DNA of 64,000 nucleotides from Spirosoma sp. KUDC1026 (GTDB taxonomy: Bacteria; Bacteroidota; Bacteroidia; Cytophagales; Spirosomataceae): NCBI RefSeq assembly GCF_013375035.1, contig NZ_CP056032.1, forward strand, positions 1,348,001 through 1,412,000, in the 5' to 3' direction. A program made the position numbers and the translations under genes. Of the stretch, positions 25,742 to 35,292 are shown piece after piece; the first letter of the stretch is position 1; every line of letters begins with the position of its first letter. The notes below the pieces were generated by a model that did no database searches, had not been told where the DNA came from, and saw only the letters and a program-made list of their open reading frames with translations.

Positions 25742-25851
25742 GTGTCAGCAGGGTACAGAAAGGAACGTACTTGGGGAGATTCGTTTGATTTTGCCGGAAA
25801 AACGGGCATCTTCAATGCTGATTGCTTTGTCAACCAACCCCCGTACTACGT

Positions 25852-27471
25852 ATGCGTTTTATCGTCTACAGCTTATGGACTGTGCTGTTTACAGCCTGCC
25901 TGACTCACGCCCAGTCCTACGATCTCGTTATTAAAGACGGGCGGGTAGTCGATGGGACCGGCAACCCGTGGGTGTATGCTGACGTGGCGGTGAAAAACGG
26001 ACGTATTGTTCACGTCGGAAAAGTCCCGGCCAATAGCGCTAAACGTACTATCGATGCGGCTGGCCTGCTTGTGGTGCCCGGTTTCATTGACGTTCATACC
26101 CATGTTGAAGGAAACCTAAATAGCCAGCCTACCGCACCCAATTTCATTTATGATGGCGTAACGACGGTGATTACCGGTAACTGCGGTAGTTCAAGCACCA
26201 GCCTGAAAACGTATTTCGACACGCTGCGCACGTTGCAAACTTCCATAAATGTAGGCTCGTTGATCGGGCACAACTCCGTGCGGATGAAAGTCATGAAGAT
26301 GGCTTTTCGCGATCCAACAGCCCGTGAGCAAGCTCAGATGGATGCCCTCGTTGAGCAGGCCATGAAAGAGGGTGCCGTTGGCCTGTCGACGGGTTTGATC
26401 TATACGCCCGGTACGTACGCGCGTACCCCCGAAGTAGTGAATCTGGCTAAAGTGGCGGCTCGATACGGCGGGCTGTATGCATCGCATATTCGAAACGAAG
26501 GACAGAATGTGAAAACGGCTGTCAACGAAGCGATCCAGATCAGCCGGGAAGCGAATATTCCGGTTGAGATTTCACATTTCAAAGTAGCGAGTAAGCCACT
26601 CTGGGGAAAAAGCACCGAAACCGTCGAACTAGTTGAAGCGGCCCGGCGTGAGGGTCTGGACGTAACGGTCGACCAGTATCCATACACGGCATCCAGTACG
26701 TCGCTGGAAAGTATCCTGCCGTCGTGGGCGCTGGCCGAGGGCGACTCGATGGTGCTGTCCCGCTTTCACAATCCGGAAACCCGCGCTAAAATCCGGACGG
26801 AAATGCTGGAAACGTTAAAGAAAAATCTGCGCAAGAACTACGAATACGCCGTCGTCGCCAGCTACCAACCCGACACGACCTTCAACGGCATGAGCATTAG
26901 CCAGATCAACAAAAAGCTGGGTCGGCACGATAGCGCTGAAACAGAAGCGGAGTTGGTCATGGACCTGATGGAACGCGCCCAGCTGAAACGAATTCAGATG
27001 GTGTACCACACCATGTCGGAAACCGATGTGGAGAACATTCTGCGCTATCCAAATACCATGATCGCGTCGGATGCGGGTGTGGCCAAACTCGGTTCGGATA
27101 TGCCGCACCCCCGCGCATACGGCACCAATGCCCGGGTGCTGGGTCGTTACGTCCGCGAACGCAAAATCATTCCGCTGGAGGAAGCTGTTCGCCGGATGAC
27201 GTCGTTACCCGCCCAGCGTTTCCGCCTGACGGATCGCGGTCTGTTACGTCCCGGCTATGCCGCCGACATCGTGCTGTTCGATGAGAAAACTATTGCCGAC
27301 GAAGCGACCTACGAGAAGCCCCATGCCTATACAGCCGGTATTTCCTGGGTAATCGTTAACGGGACACCCGTGGTCGAAAATAGTAAACACAACGGGCAGC
27401 GCCCAGGGCAACTGTTGATGGGGCCGGGCCACGAAAGGCCGGGCCACGCCGGGCCGGGGGATGAGAAGTAA
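25852..27471 (+). CDS. N-acyl-D-amino-acid deacylase-type amidohydrolase
   Basis: A 539-residue exported amidohydrolase that would release D-amino acids, or a related substrate, from N-acyl precursors. The ATG at 25852 gives a signal peptide ending LTHAQ. The pattern of D-aminoacylases is clear: YDLVIKDGRVVDGTGNPW, the metal motif GFIDVHTHVEG, YDGVTTVITGNCGSS, GAVGLSTGLIYTPGTYA, the metal His/Asp regions SHIRNEG, ISHFKV and ASDAG, and the family end region NGTPVVENSKHNGQRPGQLL. It ends in an unusual Gly/Pro tail, GPGHERPGHAGPGDEK, encoded by short GC-rich DNA repeats. Related enzymes include dihydroorotase-like proteins, so substrate is uncertain. Confidence 0.9.
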   Translation: MRFIVYSLWTVLFTACLTHAQSYDLVIKDGRVVDGTGNPWVYADVAVKNGRIVHVGKVPANSAKRTIDAAGLLVVPGFIDVHTHVEGNLNSQPTAPNFIYDGVTTVITGNCGSSSTSLKTYFDTLRTLQTSINVGSLIGHNSVRMKVMKMAFRDPTAREQAQMDALVEQAMKEGAVGLSTGLIYTPGTYARTPEVVNLAKVAARYGGLYASHIRNEGQNVKTAVNEAIQISREANIPVEISHFKVASKPLWGKSTETVELVEAARREGLDVTVDQYPYTASSTSLESILPSWALAEGDSMVLSRFHNPETRAKIRTEMLETLKKNLRKNYEYAVVASYQPDTTFNGMSISQINKKLGRHDSAETEAELVMDLMERAQLKRIQMVYHTMSETDVENILRYPNTMIASDAGVAKLGSDMPHPRAYGTNARVLGRYVRERKIIPLEEAVRRMTSLPAQRFRLTDRGLLRPGYAADIVLFDEKTIADEATYEKPHAYTAGISWVIVNGTPVVENSKHNGQRPGQLLMGPGHERPGHAGPGDEK

Positions 27472-27487
27472 TGGGCAGAGGGGGTGG

Positions 27488-27539
27488 GGCCGGGGGTATG
27501 GGTCGATCTCCCCATGCCCTTGACCCTTTACCCCCGGCC
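27488..27539. terminator. bidirectional terminator-like inverted repeat
   Basis: Arms GGCCGGGGGTA (27488-27498) and TACCCCCGGCC (27529-27539), with further pairing inside (ATGGG...CCCAT). It lies between the convergent amidohydrolase and RND pump genes and could serve both. Confidence 0.6.
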
Positions 27540-27554
27540 AAACAATAAATTTCC

Positions 27555-30500
27555 TTAAACTCGCCGAGCGGGGTTGGCCTGCGCAAATTTTCGAGCCTCT
27601 TCTTTCCGTTCCCGACGGCTATAAATCAGTTCGTACGTAACAGGCAGAATCAGCAGGGAGAGGACTGTACAGGTCATCAGCCCACCGATCATGACCGTCG
27701 CCAGTGGTTTCTGCGTTTCGGAGCCGATACCCGTTGAGAGGGCGGCCGGTAACAGGCCCAGCGAGGCCATCAGGGCTGTCATCACCACCGGGCGGACTCT
27801 TGTCTGAGCCCCTTCGCGCACGGCTTCCAGCAACGGTACGTTGTTGTGCAGATTTTCCTTAAATCGGTTGATCAAGATAACCCCATCCTGTACCGATACG
27901 CCGAACAGACAGATAAAACCAACCCCCGCCGAGATACTGAAGTTGATCCCCGTGATCCAGAGTGCCAGCATACCCCCGATGAGCGCAAATGGTACGTTCA
28001 GGATAATCAGCGTGGCGTCAATGGCACTGCCGAACGTAAAGAGCAGGATCAGGAAAATAACCGTGATACTGATGGGCACGACGATGGCCAACTGTCGTTC
28101 GGCGCGGGTCTGGTTCTCAAATTCACCGGCCCAGCGCATCTGGAAGCCCTGCGGCAGTTTCACCTGCTGGGCCACTTTTTTCTGCGCTTCGTCGATGGTG
28201 CTACCCAAATCACGGCCCCGTACCGAGAACTTGATGGCAATAAACCGGGCGTTATTCTCCCGATAGATAAACGCCGGACCCGACCGGATACCAATATACG
28301 CCAGTTCCTTCAGCGGAATTTTACTGCCCGACCGGGTGGGAACCAGCAGGTTTTCGATCAGCTCGGGTGAGTAGCGGAACTGCTCGCCGTAGCGTACTTT
28401 GACGTCGAACCGGCGTTCGCCTTCGTAGTATTGCGTAACGGTTTTACCCCCGATAGCCGTTTCGATAACGGACTGGGCTACGTCGGTAGGAACGTTATAA
28501 AGCGCCAGTTTCTGCTGGTCAAGTTCGATACGGAATTCGGGCTGGCCGAGGTTGCGGAAGACGCCAAGGTCGCTTACCCCCTGAATCTTGCTCATGACGT
28601 TGTAGACCTTCGTCGCTTCCTTGTCCAGCACGTTCAGGTCCTGGCCGATAATTTTAATGGCCATCGATCCTTTTACGCCCGAGACGGCTTCTTCTACGTT
28701 ATCAGAGATAGGCTGCGAGAAGTTAAACGATACCCCTTTGAAACGAGCCAGCTTCTGTTGCATCTGCGCGATCAGTTCATCTTTTGTGATTTCCCGCTTC
28801 CATTCCTCTTTGGGATAAAGATCTACGAAAAACTCGTTGTTGAAAAAGCCCGTCGGGTCGGTTCCATCGTTGGGACGGCCCGTTTGTGAGATTACCCCAC
28901 GCACCTCTGGAAATTCGTCGAAGATCGCCCGAAATTTGCGCGTGTAGGCATAGCTTTCATCCAGCGATACAGAGTAGGGGAGGCTGGCCCGGACATAGAT
29001 CGAACCTTCGTTCAACTGCGGCAGAAACTCAGAACCAATATGGAACACAAAGAGATAGATTGAGAACGCCAGTGAACCCAGCGCAATACCGATGATGGCT
29101 TTCGGTTTCCGAACGGCCCAGTTCAGCGCCGGGATATACCCTTTCTCTAATCCTTCAACAATGGGGTTATGCCGCTCCCGGACGTTCTTCTTCAGCAGGA
29201 TGCTACACAGCAGCGGAATCAGCGTCAGGCTGACGATGAGCGAGCCCAGCAGGGCAAAACCAATCGTCCAGGCCAGTGGACTAAATAATTTCCCCTCTAC
29301 TTTCTGGAAAGTGAAAATTGGAAGCAGGGCCGTAATGATGATGATCTTGGACGTAAAAATGGATTTGCCCAGTTCCGTGGCGGTGGAAGCAATCCAGCTC
29401 AGCTTGGCCCGTCCGTTGAATTTCATCATGCCCGTGTGCTCGGCCCGGACGGCCAGCATCACGAACAAGCCTTCCACCATCACCACCGCGCCGTCGATGA
29501 TGATCCCGAAATCAAGCGCCCCGATGCTGAGCAGGTTAGCCGTCATGCCCCGAAGGCGCAGGCAGATGAACGCGAACAGCAGCGCCAGCGGAATGACGAT
29601 GGCCACCGTGAGTGTCGTCCGCCAGTCGGCCAGGAAGATCAGCAGAATGACCGTGACCAGGAAAATGCCCATACCCACGTTTTCCCCCACCGTGTGCAGG
29701 GTGTAGTTGTTGAGCGTGGTTCGGTCGTAGAACGTTTTGATCTTGACGTCCTTCGGCAAGATCTGATTGTTCAGTTCGTCGATCTTTGCTTTCAGCGCCG
29801 GAATAACGTCGTTGGGGTTTTCGCCCTTGCGCATCACGACGATACATTCCACTACGTCCTCCTGCTTGTCGCGGCCAACGATTCCCAGGCGGGGCTGAAA
29901 GCCCTCCCGCACGGTACCGACGTCGCGCACCCGGATTGGAGCCCCGTTTACGTTGTCAATGATGATACCTGCTACGTCCTCGGGTTTGGTCAGCAGGCCA
30001 ATCCCTCGAACAACCAGCGCCTGATTCCCCTGCTTGATGACGTCACCACCCACGTTGATGTTGCTTTTGCTGATGGCGTCGTCCACATCCAGGGCCGTAA
30101 AGCCGTAGTTCGCCAGCAGGGTTGGGTTCAGGCTGACTTCGATGGTTTTGACCTTACCACCAAAGCTAACAACGTCGGCGATCCCCGGCACGCTTTTGAT
30201 CTGGCGCTCGATCACCCAGTCCTGCAGCGTTTTCAGCTCCGTGATGTCCTTGGTTTTGCTTTCCAGCGTAAAGCGGTAAATCTCGCCGGTAGGGCCGTAG
30301 GGAGGCTGAATTTCGGCCGCGACACCATCCGGTAGATCAACGCCCGAAATACGGTTCGCTACGTTGGTCTGCGCCGTGAAATTGTCGACGCCATCCTCGA
30401 AGATCATGGTTACGACTGAGAGGCCGAATAGCGATACCGAGCGCAAGGTGCTCTTGCGCGGAACCGAGTTTAGTTCGGTCTCGAGGGGTAACGTAACGAA

Positions 30501-30698
30501 GCGCTCTACTTCTTCGGCCGAGCGGCCGGGCCACTGCGTAATGACAATGACGTTGGTATTCGTTACGTCGGGAAAGGTCTCGACGGGTGTATTGAGAAAG
30601 CTCACTACCCCCGCCACGACGATCAGCGCGATGCCGAAGAAAACGGCAAAGCGATTCGTCAACGCAAAGGTGATGATGCTGCGAATGAACTTGTTCAT
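27555..30698 (-). CDS. CzcA/CusA-family heavy-metal efflux RND pump
   Basis: Inner-membrane proton-driven pump of 1047 residues that exports metal cations across both membranes with the adjacent adaptor and outer-membrane channel. The N-terminus NRFAVFFGIALIVVAGVVSF, PVETFPDVTNTNV and WPGRSAEEVERFVTLPLE are hallmarks of the heavy-metal (HME) branch. The TM4 motif DFGIIIDGAVVMVEG has the two Asp seen in divalent-cation (CzcA-type) pumps rather than the pattern of Cu(I)/Ag(I) CusA, which favours Zn/Co/Ni/Cd. Specificity is inference. Last gene of the three-gene operon; the 109-bp spacer before it is made of simple repeats. Confidence 0.94.
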   Translation of the reverse strand: MNKFIRSIITFALTNRFAVFFGIALIVVAGVVSFLNTPVETFPDVTNTNVIVITQWPGRSAEEVERFVTLPLETELNSVPRKSTLRSVSLFGLSVVTMIFEDGVDNFTAQTNVANRISGVDLPDGVAAEIQPPYGPTGEIYRFTLESKTKDITELKTLQDWVIERQIKSVPGIADVVSFGGKVKTIEVSLNPTLLANYGFTALDVDDAISKSNINVGGDVIKQGNQALVVRGIGLLTKPEDVAGIIIDNVNGAPIRVRDVGTVREGFQPRLGIVGRDKQEDVVECIVVMRKGENPNDVIPALKAKIDELNNQILPKDVKIKTFYDRTTLNNYTLHTVGENVGMGIFLVTVILLIFLADWRTTLTVAIVIPLALLFAFICLRLRGMTANLLSIGALDFGIIIDGAVVMVEGLFVMLAVRAEHTGMMKFNGRAKLSWIASTATELGKSIFTSKIIIITALLPIFTFQKVEGKLFSPLAWTIGFALLGSLIVSLTLIPLLCSILLKKNVRERHNPIVEGLEKGYIPALNWAVRKPKAIIGIALGSLAFSIYLFVFHIGSEFLPQLNEGSIYVRASLPYSVSLDESYAYTRKFRAIFDEFPEVRGVISQTGRPNDGTDPTGFFNNEFFVDLYPKEEWKREITKDELIAQMQQKLARFKGVSFNFSQPISDNVEEAVSGVKGSMAIKIIGQDLNVLDKEATKVYNVMSKIQGVSDLGVFRNLGQPEFRIELDQQKLALYNVPTDVAQSVIETAIGGKTVTQYYEGERRFDVKVRYGEQFRYSPELIENLLVPTRSGSKIPLKELAYIGIRSGPAFIYRENNARFIAIKFSVRGRDLGSTIDEAQKKVAQQVKLPQGFQMRWAGEFENQTRAERQLAIVVPISITVIFLILLFTFGSAIDATLIILNVPFALIGGMLALWITGINFSISAGVGFICLFGVSVQDGVILINRFKENLHNNVPLLEAVREGAQTRVRPVVMTALMASLGLLPAALSTGIGSETQKPLATVMIGGLMTCTVLSLLILPVTYELIYSRRERKEEARKFAQANPARRV

Positions 30699-30704
30699 AA
30701 TATC

Positions 30705-30805
30705 AATGAGTGATTGTGCGAATGAGTGATTGAGTGATATCTAAATCGCAAGAGGAACAGGGACTGGAAGCCGCTCTTTCGCTCTTTCATTCTTTCGCTC
30801 TTTGA
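30705..30805. repeat. simple-word spacer between adaptor and pump genes
   Basis: On the plus strand the left part is made of GAGTGATT/GAATGAGTGA words and the right part of GCTCTTTC/ATTCTTTC words, so the two halves are roughly complementary. No reading frame crosses it. Similar spacers occur at 31912-32040, 48981-49058, 53385-53460 and 61461-61580. Confidence 0.6.
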
Positions 30806-30807
30806 AT

Positions 30808-31911
30808 TTAATCGGTGAGATCATTGTACAGCAGCAAACTTCCCTCTGTGACGACGATGTCGCCGGGCTTAAGATTGCCGCCGGTGACGAAGGCGTAACG
30901 CGTTGTGTTCTTAAGCACTTTCACCTCGCGGGCTTCGTATTTGTCGCGTCCAGTCTGGACGATGACGTAGTAGTGATCACGGTCGAAAACGACGGCTTTC
31001 TGGGCCACGGCCAGCGCCTGATCGGAGCCGGGCGTGCTGCGGTTGGGCAGATGCACGTGAATGGTTGCGAACATATCGGGCTTGAGCAAGCCGTCGGGGT
31101 TGTCCAGCACGATCCGAACTTTCAGAACGCGGGCCTGCTCGTCCAGTACGCTGCTGACGTTGCTGATGGTACCCCGGAATGTTTTGTTGGGGTAGGCCAG
31201 TACCTGAATATCGACCGATTCGCCCTGTTTCACCTCAGGGATGTCTTCTTCATAGACATTGGCCAGCACCCAGATTTTTTGCAGGCTCGAAATCGTGTAC
31301 AGCGGGTTCTGGTTGTCGGAGCGCAGGTCCTGCCCGGCGTTGACGTTCTTCTCGACGATGTACCCTGCAATCGGCGCTTTGACGGAGAAGTAAGGCTGCC
31401 CCGTTCCGGCCGTACTGCCGCCGTACACCCGCAGAATATTGGCCGATCGGCCCAGTTCTTCCTGCGCTTTCTTTAGGTTGTTTTTTGCGGTTAGAAAGTC
31501 GGTCTGCGAGGCAAATCCGGATTTGTACTGCGCTTCGGTGTTTTTAAAATTCTGCTGGGCCACTTCAAGATCCGATTTGTCGGCCTGGTAATCGTTGGTG
31601 TAATTCGAAATATCACCCGAGCGGATCAGGGCCAGGTCCTGCCCTTTTTGTACGTAAGCGCCCAGAGTGGCTGTCGTTTTCTCGACGTTTCCACTCACGA
31701 GCGGGAATACCCGAACGACGTTATCCTGATCGAACGTAACGGTGCCGTTCAATGTCAGCTCATCTTCGGGATTCATTCGCCGAACTGAGTCGGTCAGGAA
31801 GCTGCTGGACGAATCGGCGGCTGACGTGGGCGCTTGTTCGTCTTGCTTTTCCGAGTGCCCGCAGGCGGCCAGCGTAAGGCCAGCCAAAAGTATGAAAGGA
31901 AGCTGTCGCAT
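30808..31911 (-). CDS. efflux RND periplasmic adaptor (CusB/CzcB family)
   Basis: Membrane-fusion lipoprotein of 367 residues linking pump and channel. The ATG at 31911 gives MRQLPFILLAGLTLAAC with an LAAC lipobox; the longer upstream frame runs through a simple-repeat spacer and is rejected. The lipoyl/barrel-sandwich half is seen in LTLNGTVTFDQDNVVRVFPL and VKAPIAGYIVEKNVNAGQDL, with a coiled-coil hairpin between (TNDYQADKSDLEVAQQNFKN), then the beta-barrel (VDIQVLAYPNKTFRGTISNV). Middle gene of the operon. Confidence 0.93.
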   Translation of the reverse strand: MRQLPFILLAGLTLAACGHSEKQDEQAPTSAADSSSSFLTDSVRRMNPEDELTLNGTVTFDQDNVVRVFPLVSGNVEKTTATLGAYVQKGQDLALIRSGDISNYTNDYQADKSDLEVAQQNFKNTEAQYKSGFASQTDFLTAKNNLKKAQEELGRSANILRVYGGSTAGTGQPYFSVKAPIAGYIVEKNVNAGQDLRSDNQNPLYTISSLQKIWVLANVYEEDIPEVKQGESVDIQVLAYPNKTFRGTISNVSSVLDEQARVLKVRIVLDNPDGLLKPDMFATIHVHLPNRSTPGSDQALAVAQKAVVFDRDHYYVIVQTGRDKYEAREVKVLKNTTRYAFVTGGNLKPGDIVVTEGSLLLYNDLTD

Positions 31912-32041
31912 AGAACAAAGAGCGAATGAGTGAATGAGCGAATGGTGAGAAATGAAAGAGTGATCTGAAATTGGACTGTCGAAGCGTAGCTTTATCATTC
32001 TTCCCTTCTTTCGCTCCGCTTCGGCGGTCCGATTTTACTCT

Positions 32042-33376
32042 TTAGAAAAATTTCGTGTTGGTGGTGAAGTTTAACAACTGCTGCGACTGGAACAGATTAT
32101 TCCGAAGATTGATCAGGTTAAGCTGGGCCTGTTGATACGTCCGTATTTTGTCGAGGTAATCGAGCAGGCCAATTGTTCGTGCGTTGTAGCTACGGGTGGC
32201 TTCTACCGAAATATTCTGAATCCGGGCGATGTAATCGGCAGGCAGCGTATTGTACAGGTTATAATACGTGTTCAGCTTCTCATAGGCGTTCAGAACGTCG
32301 CTCTGAACGATGGTCTGCTGATTATCCGTACCAGCCTGAGCGCTTTTCAGGTTGAACTCCGCGGCTCTGATTGCGCCCTGGTTCCGGTTCCGGATTGGCA
32401 GGTCTATTGACGTATACAGACCCGTAAAATTGTTAAAGGCATTACCGTACTTATCGAAGATAACCCCGGCCAGCAGGTCGGGTGTACGCCGGGCTTTTTC
32501 GAGCGTCAGGCTGCGCTGGGCGTAGTTGACCTGTTCCTGTGCGATGGCCGCGTCCGGGCGGTTCGCCAGGGCCGAGTCAATAGCTACGTTGATCTGGGGC
32601 ATGGCTGGCGTAACAACCGGTACGTCCGTTGGCAGGATAAAACTATTAGCCGTTTGCCGCAGTAAAACACGAAGGGTTGCCTGCTCGTCGGCGATCTGAC
32701 CCCGATAATCGGCGATGTTAGCCCGTAGATCGCGCAGAGCCGCTTCCAGACGGGTAACTTCGTAGGGAGCGACCCCGCCCGTTCGCTGTGCAATCCGGTA
32801 CGATTCGATCAACTGACCCTGACGAACTTCTTCGTCGCGCAGCAGGGCAGTCGCCTGTAGATCATAAAACAGGTTGGCGTAGGTCGTGTACAACTGGTAC
32901 CGCAACGTCCGCAGTACGTCCCGGAAAGCCAGGCTGGCCAGATTGCGATTGCTCTCGGCTACCGCCACCAGCTTGCTTCGTTTGCCAGCCAGCATCAGCA
33001 ACTGCTGCACCTGAATGGTCATGCCGCCTTTGTTGAACTGGCTGTTGGCCACATCAGCAGCAGAGTTCTGACCGTACTGAAAAAACTTGCCCGTTTGCGG
33101 ATTGAAGAAGTTGGTTTGGAAAAAAACGTTCGGGTTATAGCGCAGACCGGCCTGGACAATGTTGGCTTCGGCAACGTTAACCTGGTATTTCTGGGCCAGT
33201 AGCTGAAAATTACGCTCCAGAAACTGCGCATCCAGTTGCGATAAGGATTGACGCAGGGTATCCGGGGCTGGCGCGGGCGTCGGTAAGGTAGATTGCGCAT
33301 GTAGCGCCGGGAGGATAAGAAACCAGCTTAGCAAAATACCCATCCAGGGGCGGCTGGCTATTGATTGATGCGACAT
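32042..33376 (-). CDS. TolC-family outer-membrane efflux channel (CzcC/CusC-like)
   Basis: A 444-residue outer-membrane factor: signal peptide ending ALHAQ, then the two TolC repeats, each a long helical hairpin (NFQLLAQKYQVNVAEANIVQ; YRIAQRTGGVAPYEVTRLEA; RSLTLEKARRTPDLLAGVIF; YNARTIGLLDYLDKIRTYQQ). First gene of the efflux operon, with the promoter in the 33377-33645 spacer it shares with a divergent gene. I saw no metal-sensing regulator next to it. Confidence 0.92.
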   Translation of the reverse strand: MSHQSIASRPWMGILLSWFLILPALHAQSTLPTPAPAPDTLRQSLSQLDAQFLERNFQLLAQKYQVNVAEANIVQAGLRYNPNVFFQTNFFNPQTGKFFQYGQNSAADVANSQFNKGGMTIQVQQLLMLAGKRSKLVAVAESNRNLASLAFRDVLRTLRYQLYTTYANLFYDLQATALLRDEEVRQGQLIESYRIAQRTGGVAPYEVTRLEAALRDLRANIADYRGQIADEQATLRVLLRQTANSFILPTDVPVVTPAMPQINVAIDSALANRPDAAIAQEQVNYAQRSLTLEKARRTPDLLAGVIFDKYGNAFNNFTGLYTSIDLPIRNRNQGAIRAAEFNLKSAQAGTDNQQTIVQSDVLNAYEKLNTYYNLYNTLPADYIARIQNISVEATRSYNARTIGLLDYLDKIRTYQQAQLNLINLRNNLFQSQQLLNFTTNTKFF

Positions 33377-33645
33377 TGTAATAAACTGAACAATGGTTGC
33401 GGAAAAGAGTATCTGATCGATTCGGGCCGCAAATTGTAGGCCGTTTGTTAATTCGTTGTTAAAGCCTCATTAAGTGATTCTTAAAAATAGCTATAAATGC
33501 TTAGTTGGTTTATGGTATATTTACTTAATCAGGATGACGGGTGAACAGTTCTGGTAGCCCATTTAAAGCGAGTTAAAATGCCGTAAACTTGTAATTAAAA
33601 AAGCGTGCACAACTGTATATGCCTATTTGAGGTTATCCGAAAAGG

Positions 33646-34365
33646 ATGATTACTACCGCTTTACTCGCCCTGTCTCTTCTAGTGCCGCCGGATAGTCTGC
33701 CTGCAGCCGATACGACTGCAGTCCGTCCGATAGGCGCGTTACCGAATAACCGGCTCATTCCGGCTTTCAACCTTGATTTTCGGGATTCGTTCCTGCAGAA
33801 ACAGCATGTCAATGTGTGGGGTGTCAACGCGGGTATCGAGTTTGGCGTCAAGCGGCACCAGCTTACACTGGGGTATTACTGGCTGACGTATGCTACGTAC
33901 CTCCGCCTGATCGACTGGCGACGCGATGCTGCCCGACGGATCAACCTGGATTATTATACCCAGACCGATCTGTGGTTTATGAGCCTGCTTTACTGGCACA
34001 ACTTCATTAACAATAAACGGTGGATGGTCAGTTTACCCGTGGAGATTGGTGGGGGAATTGCCTACGCCATTCCGCATAATCTGCGTCAGGATGCGCAGAT
34101 CGACCGAACGCAGCGTAGCTTTTTCGTCCCTGCGCAGGTTGGCGTTTATGGACAGTGGAAAGCCACCCGCTGGGTGGGCCTGAGCGCCCAGATCGGTTAC
34201 CGGTATTCCGTCTTTCAAACAGCCATCGATCAGCATTTCAATGGGACGTATTACAGTGTAGGGGCTACTGTCTATCCCGCCCTTCTGACCGACCTCTGGC
34301 GGTTTTTTACCAAAAAAGACCGTATTTCCCCCCTGCATCCGCCCAAACCCCGGTTGCCGAACTAG
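33646..34365 (+). CDS. predicted outer-membrane beta-barrel protein, function unknown
   Basis: A 239-residue protein with a short hydrophobic N-terminus (MITTALLALSLLVPPDSLPA) and alternating amphipathic strands rich in aromatic residues (HVNVWGVNAGIEFGVKRHQL, RWVGLSAQIGYRYSVFQTAI, GTYYSVGATVYPALL). I recognise no named family. Its stop is 1 bp from the start of the potassium channel gene, so the two are probably cotranscribed. The start at 33646 follows GGTTATCCGAAAAGG, which contains a purine-rich site. Confidence 0.75.
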   Translation: MITTALLALSLLVPPDSLPAADTTAVRPIGALPNNRLIPAFNLDFRDSFLQKQHVNVWGVNAGIEFGVKRHQLTLGYYWLTYATYLRLIDWRRDAARRINLDYYTQTDLWFMSLLYWHNFINNKRWMVSLPVEIGGGIAYAIPHNLRQDAQIDRTQRSFFVPAQVGVYGQWKATRWVGLSAQIGYRYSVFQTAIDQHFNGTYYSVGATVYPALLTDLWRFFTKKDRISPLHPPKPRLPN

Positions 34366-34366
34366 C

Positions 34367-35101
34367 ATGAAGCCGTCTGCTTCCGAAAAGCCAAGCCTGC
34401 ATCAGATCATCATGCTGGTACTGTCCATCGGCGTGGTGCTGGGATTGCTCCTGCGCGAGTTGGTGCCGTTACACGAAGACACGCACCAGTTGCTCAATTA
34501 CGTCGATACGGGGATTTGCCTGTATTTCCTGTATGATTTCTTTCTTCGACTCTACCAAAGCGCTCACAAATGGCCGTTTGTTCAACAGAACTGGATTGAT
34601 TTATTGGCCAGCATTCCGGTAGTGCCCTGGTTACGACTGGGGCAGGTGGTGCGAATTATCCGGTTGATGCGGATGATTCGGGTCTTCCGGACAACGCAGG
34701 AGTTTGTGCGCTACTTCTTCCACAACCGGGCCAACGGTACGCTCACCGTTGTTTTGCTCAGCGCCCTGCTCCTGATGATTTTTGGCGCTATCGCCATCCT
34801 GTCAGTGGAGCGCGTGCTGGGTGCCAACATCAAAACCCCAGCCGATGCGCTCTGGTGGGCGTTCGTGACCATCACGACGGTTGGGTACGGCGATCGTTAT
34901 CCCATTACGACCGCTGGCCGATTAATTGCTGCCGTACTAATGGTTGTGGGGGTAGGGTTGTTCGGAACGTTTACGGGCTACGTAGCCAATTTTTTTGTGG
35001 AAGAAGACCAGGAGCCAAAGGAAAGTGAACTACAGACACTCATCAAGGAAGTGCAGCAGCTCCGCACCAAAATCGAAGAACTGGAAAAAAACCTGAAGTA
35101 G
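34367..35101 (+). CDS. voltage-sensor-like potassium channel
   Basis: A 244-residue inner-membrane K+ channel subunit (tetramer expected). Hydrophobic segments lie near 15-34, 45-66, 80-95, 125-150 and 185-210. The pore loop has the selectivity filter TITTVGYGDRYP. The third or fourth segment carries regularly spaced Arg (LGQVVRIIRLMRMIRVFRTT), like S4 of voltage-gated channels. The C-terminus (SELQTLIKEVQQLRTKIEEL) is a coiled coil suited to tetramerisation. It appears to have one helix fewer than six-TM Kv channels. Confidence 0.92.
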   Translation: MKPSASEKPSLHQIIMLVLSIGVVLGLLLRELVPLHEDTHQLLNYVDTGICLYFLYDFFLRLYQSAHKWPFVQQNWIDLLASIPVVPWLRLGQVVRIIRLMRMIRVFRTTQEFVRYFFHNRANGTLTVVLLSALLLMIFGAIAILSVERVLGANIKTPADALWWAFVTITTVGYGDRYPITTAGRLIAAVLMVVGVGLFGTFTGYVANFFVEEDQEPKESELQTLIKEVQQLRTKIEELEKNLK

Positions 35102-35232
35102 CGCTGCAGGCTGTCTTCGGAACCGGCTACACCGCCGGGTGACTGGTAAAGCGGGCAAATGATGGCCCATGCTCTCGACCACCCCAGTTTACGAAAACCA
35201 GCGAGTATGTCTATATTATCTCAATATGGTTA

Positions 35233-35240
35233 TATCTTTG
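35233..35240 (+). promoter_or_regulatory. -7 promoter element of the sigma factor gene
   Basis: TATCTTTG matches TAnnTTTG and lies 52 bp upstream of the ATG at 35293. No convincing -33 TTTG is visible at the right distance. Confidence 0.4.
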
Positions 35241-35292
35241 TTATTCGCTAGTCTGGTCCTTCCGTTTAGCAGGGCTGGCACCTCGACGCTCA

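Noticed and set aside
29436..30335. 299-codon plus-strand frame opposite the RND pump
   Set aside because: Long only because the opposite strand is GC-rich coding DNA; His/Asp/Gln-rich translation with no domain, and the pump gene is unambiguous.
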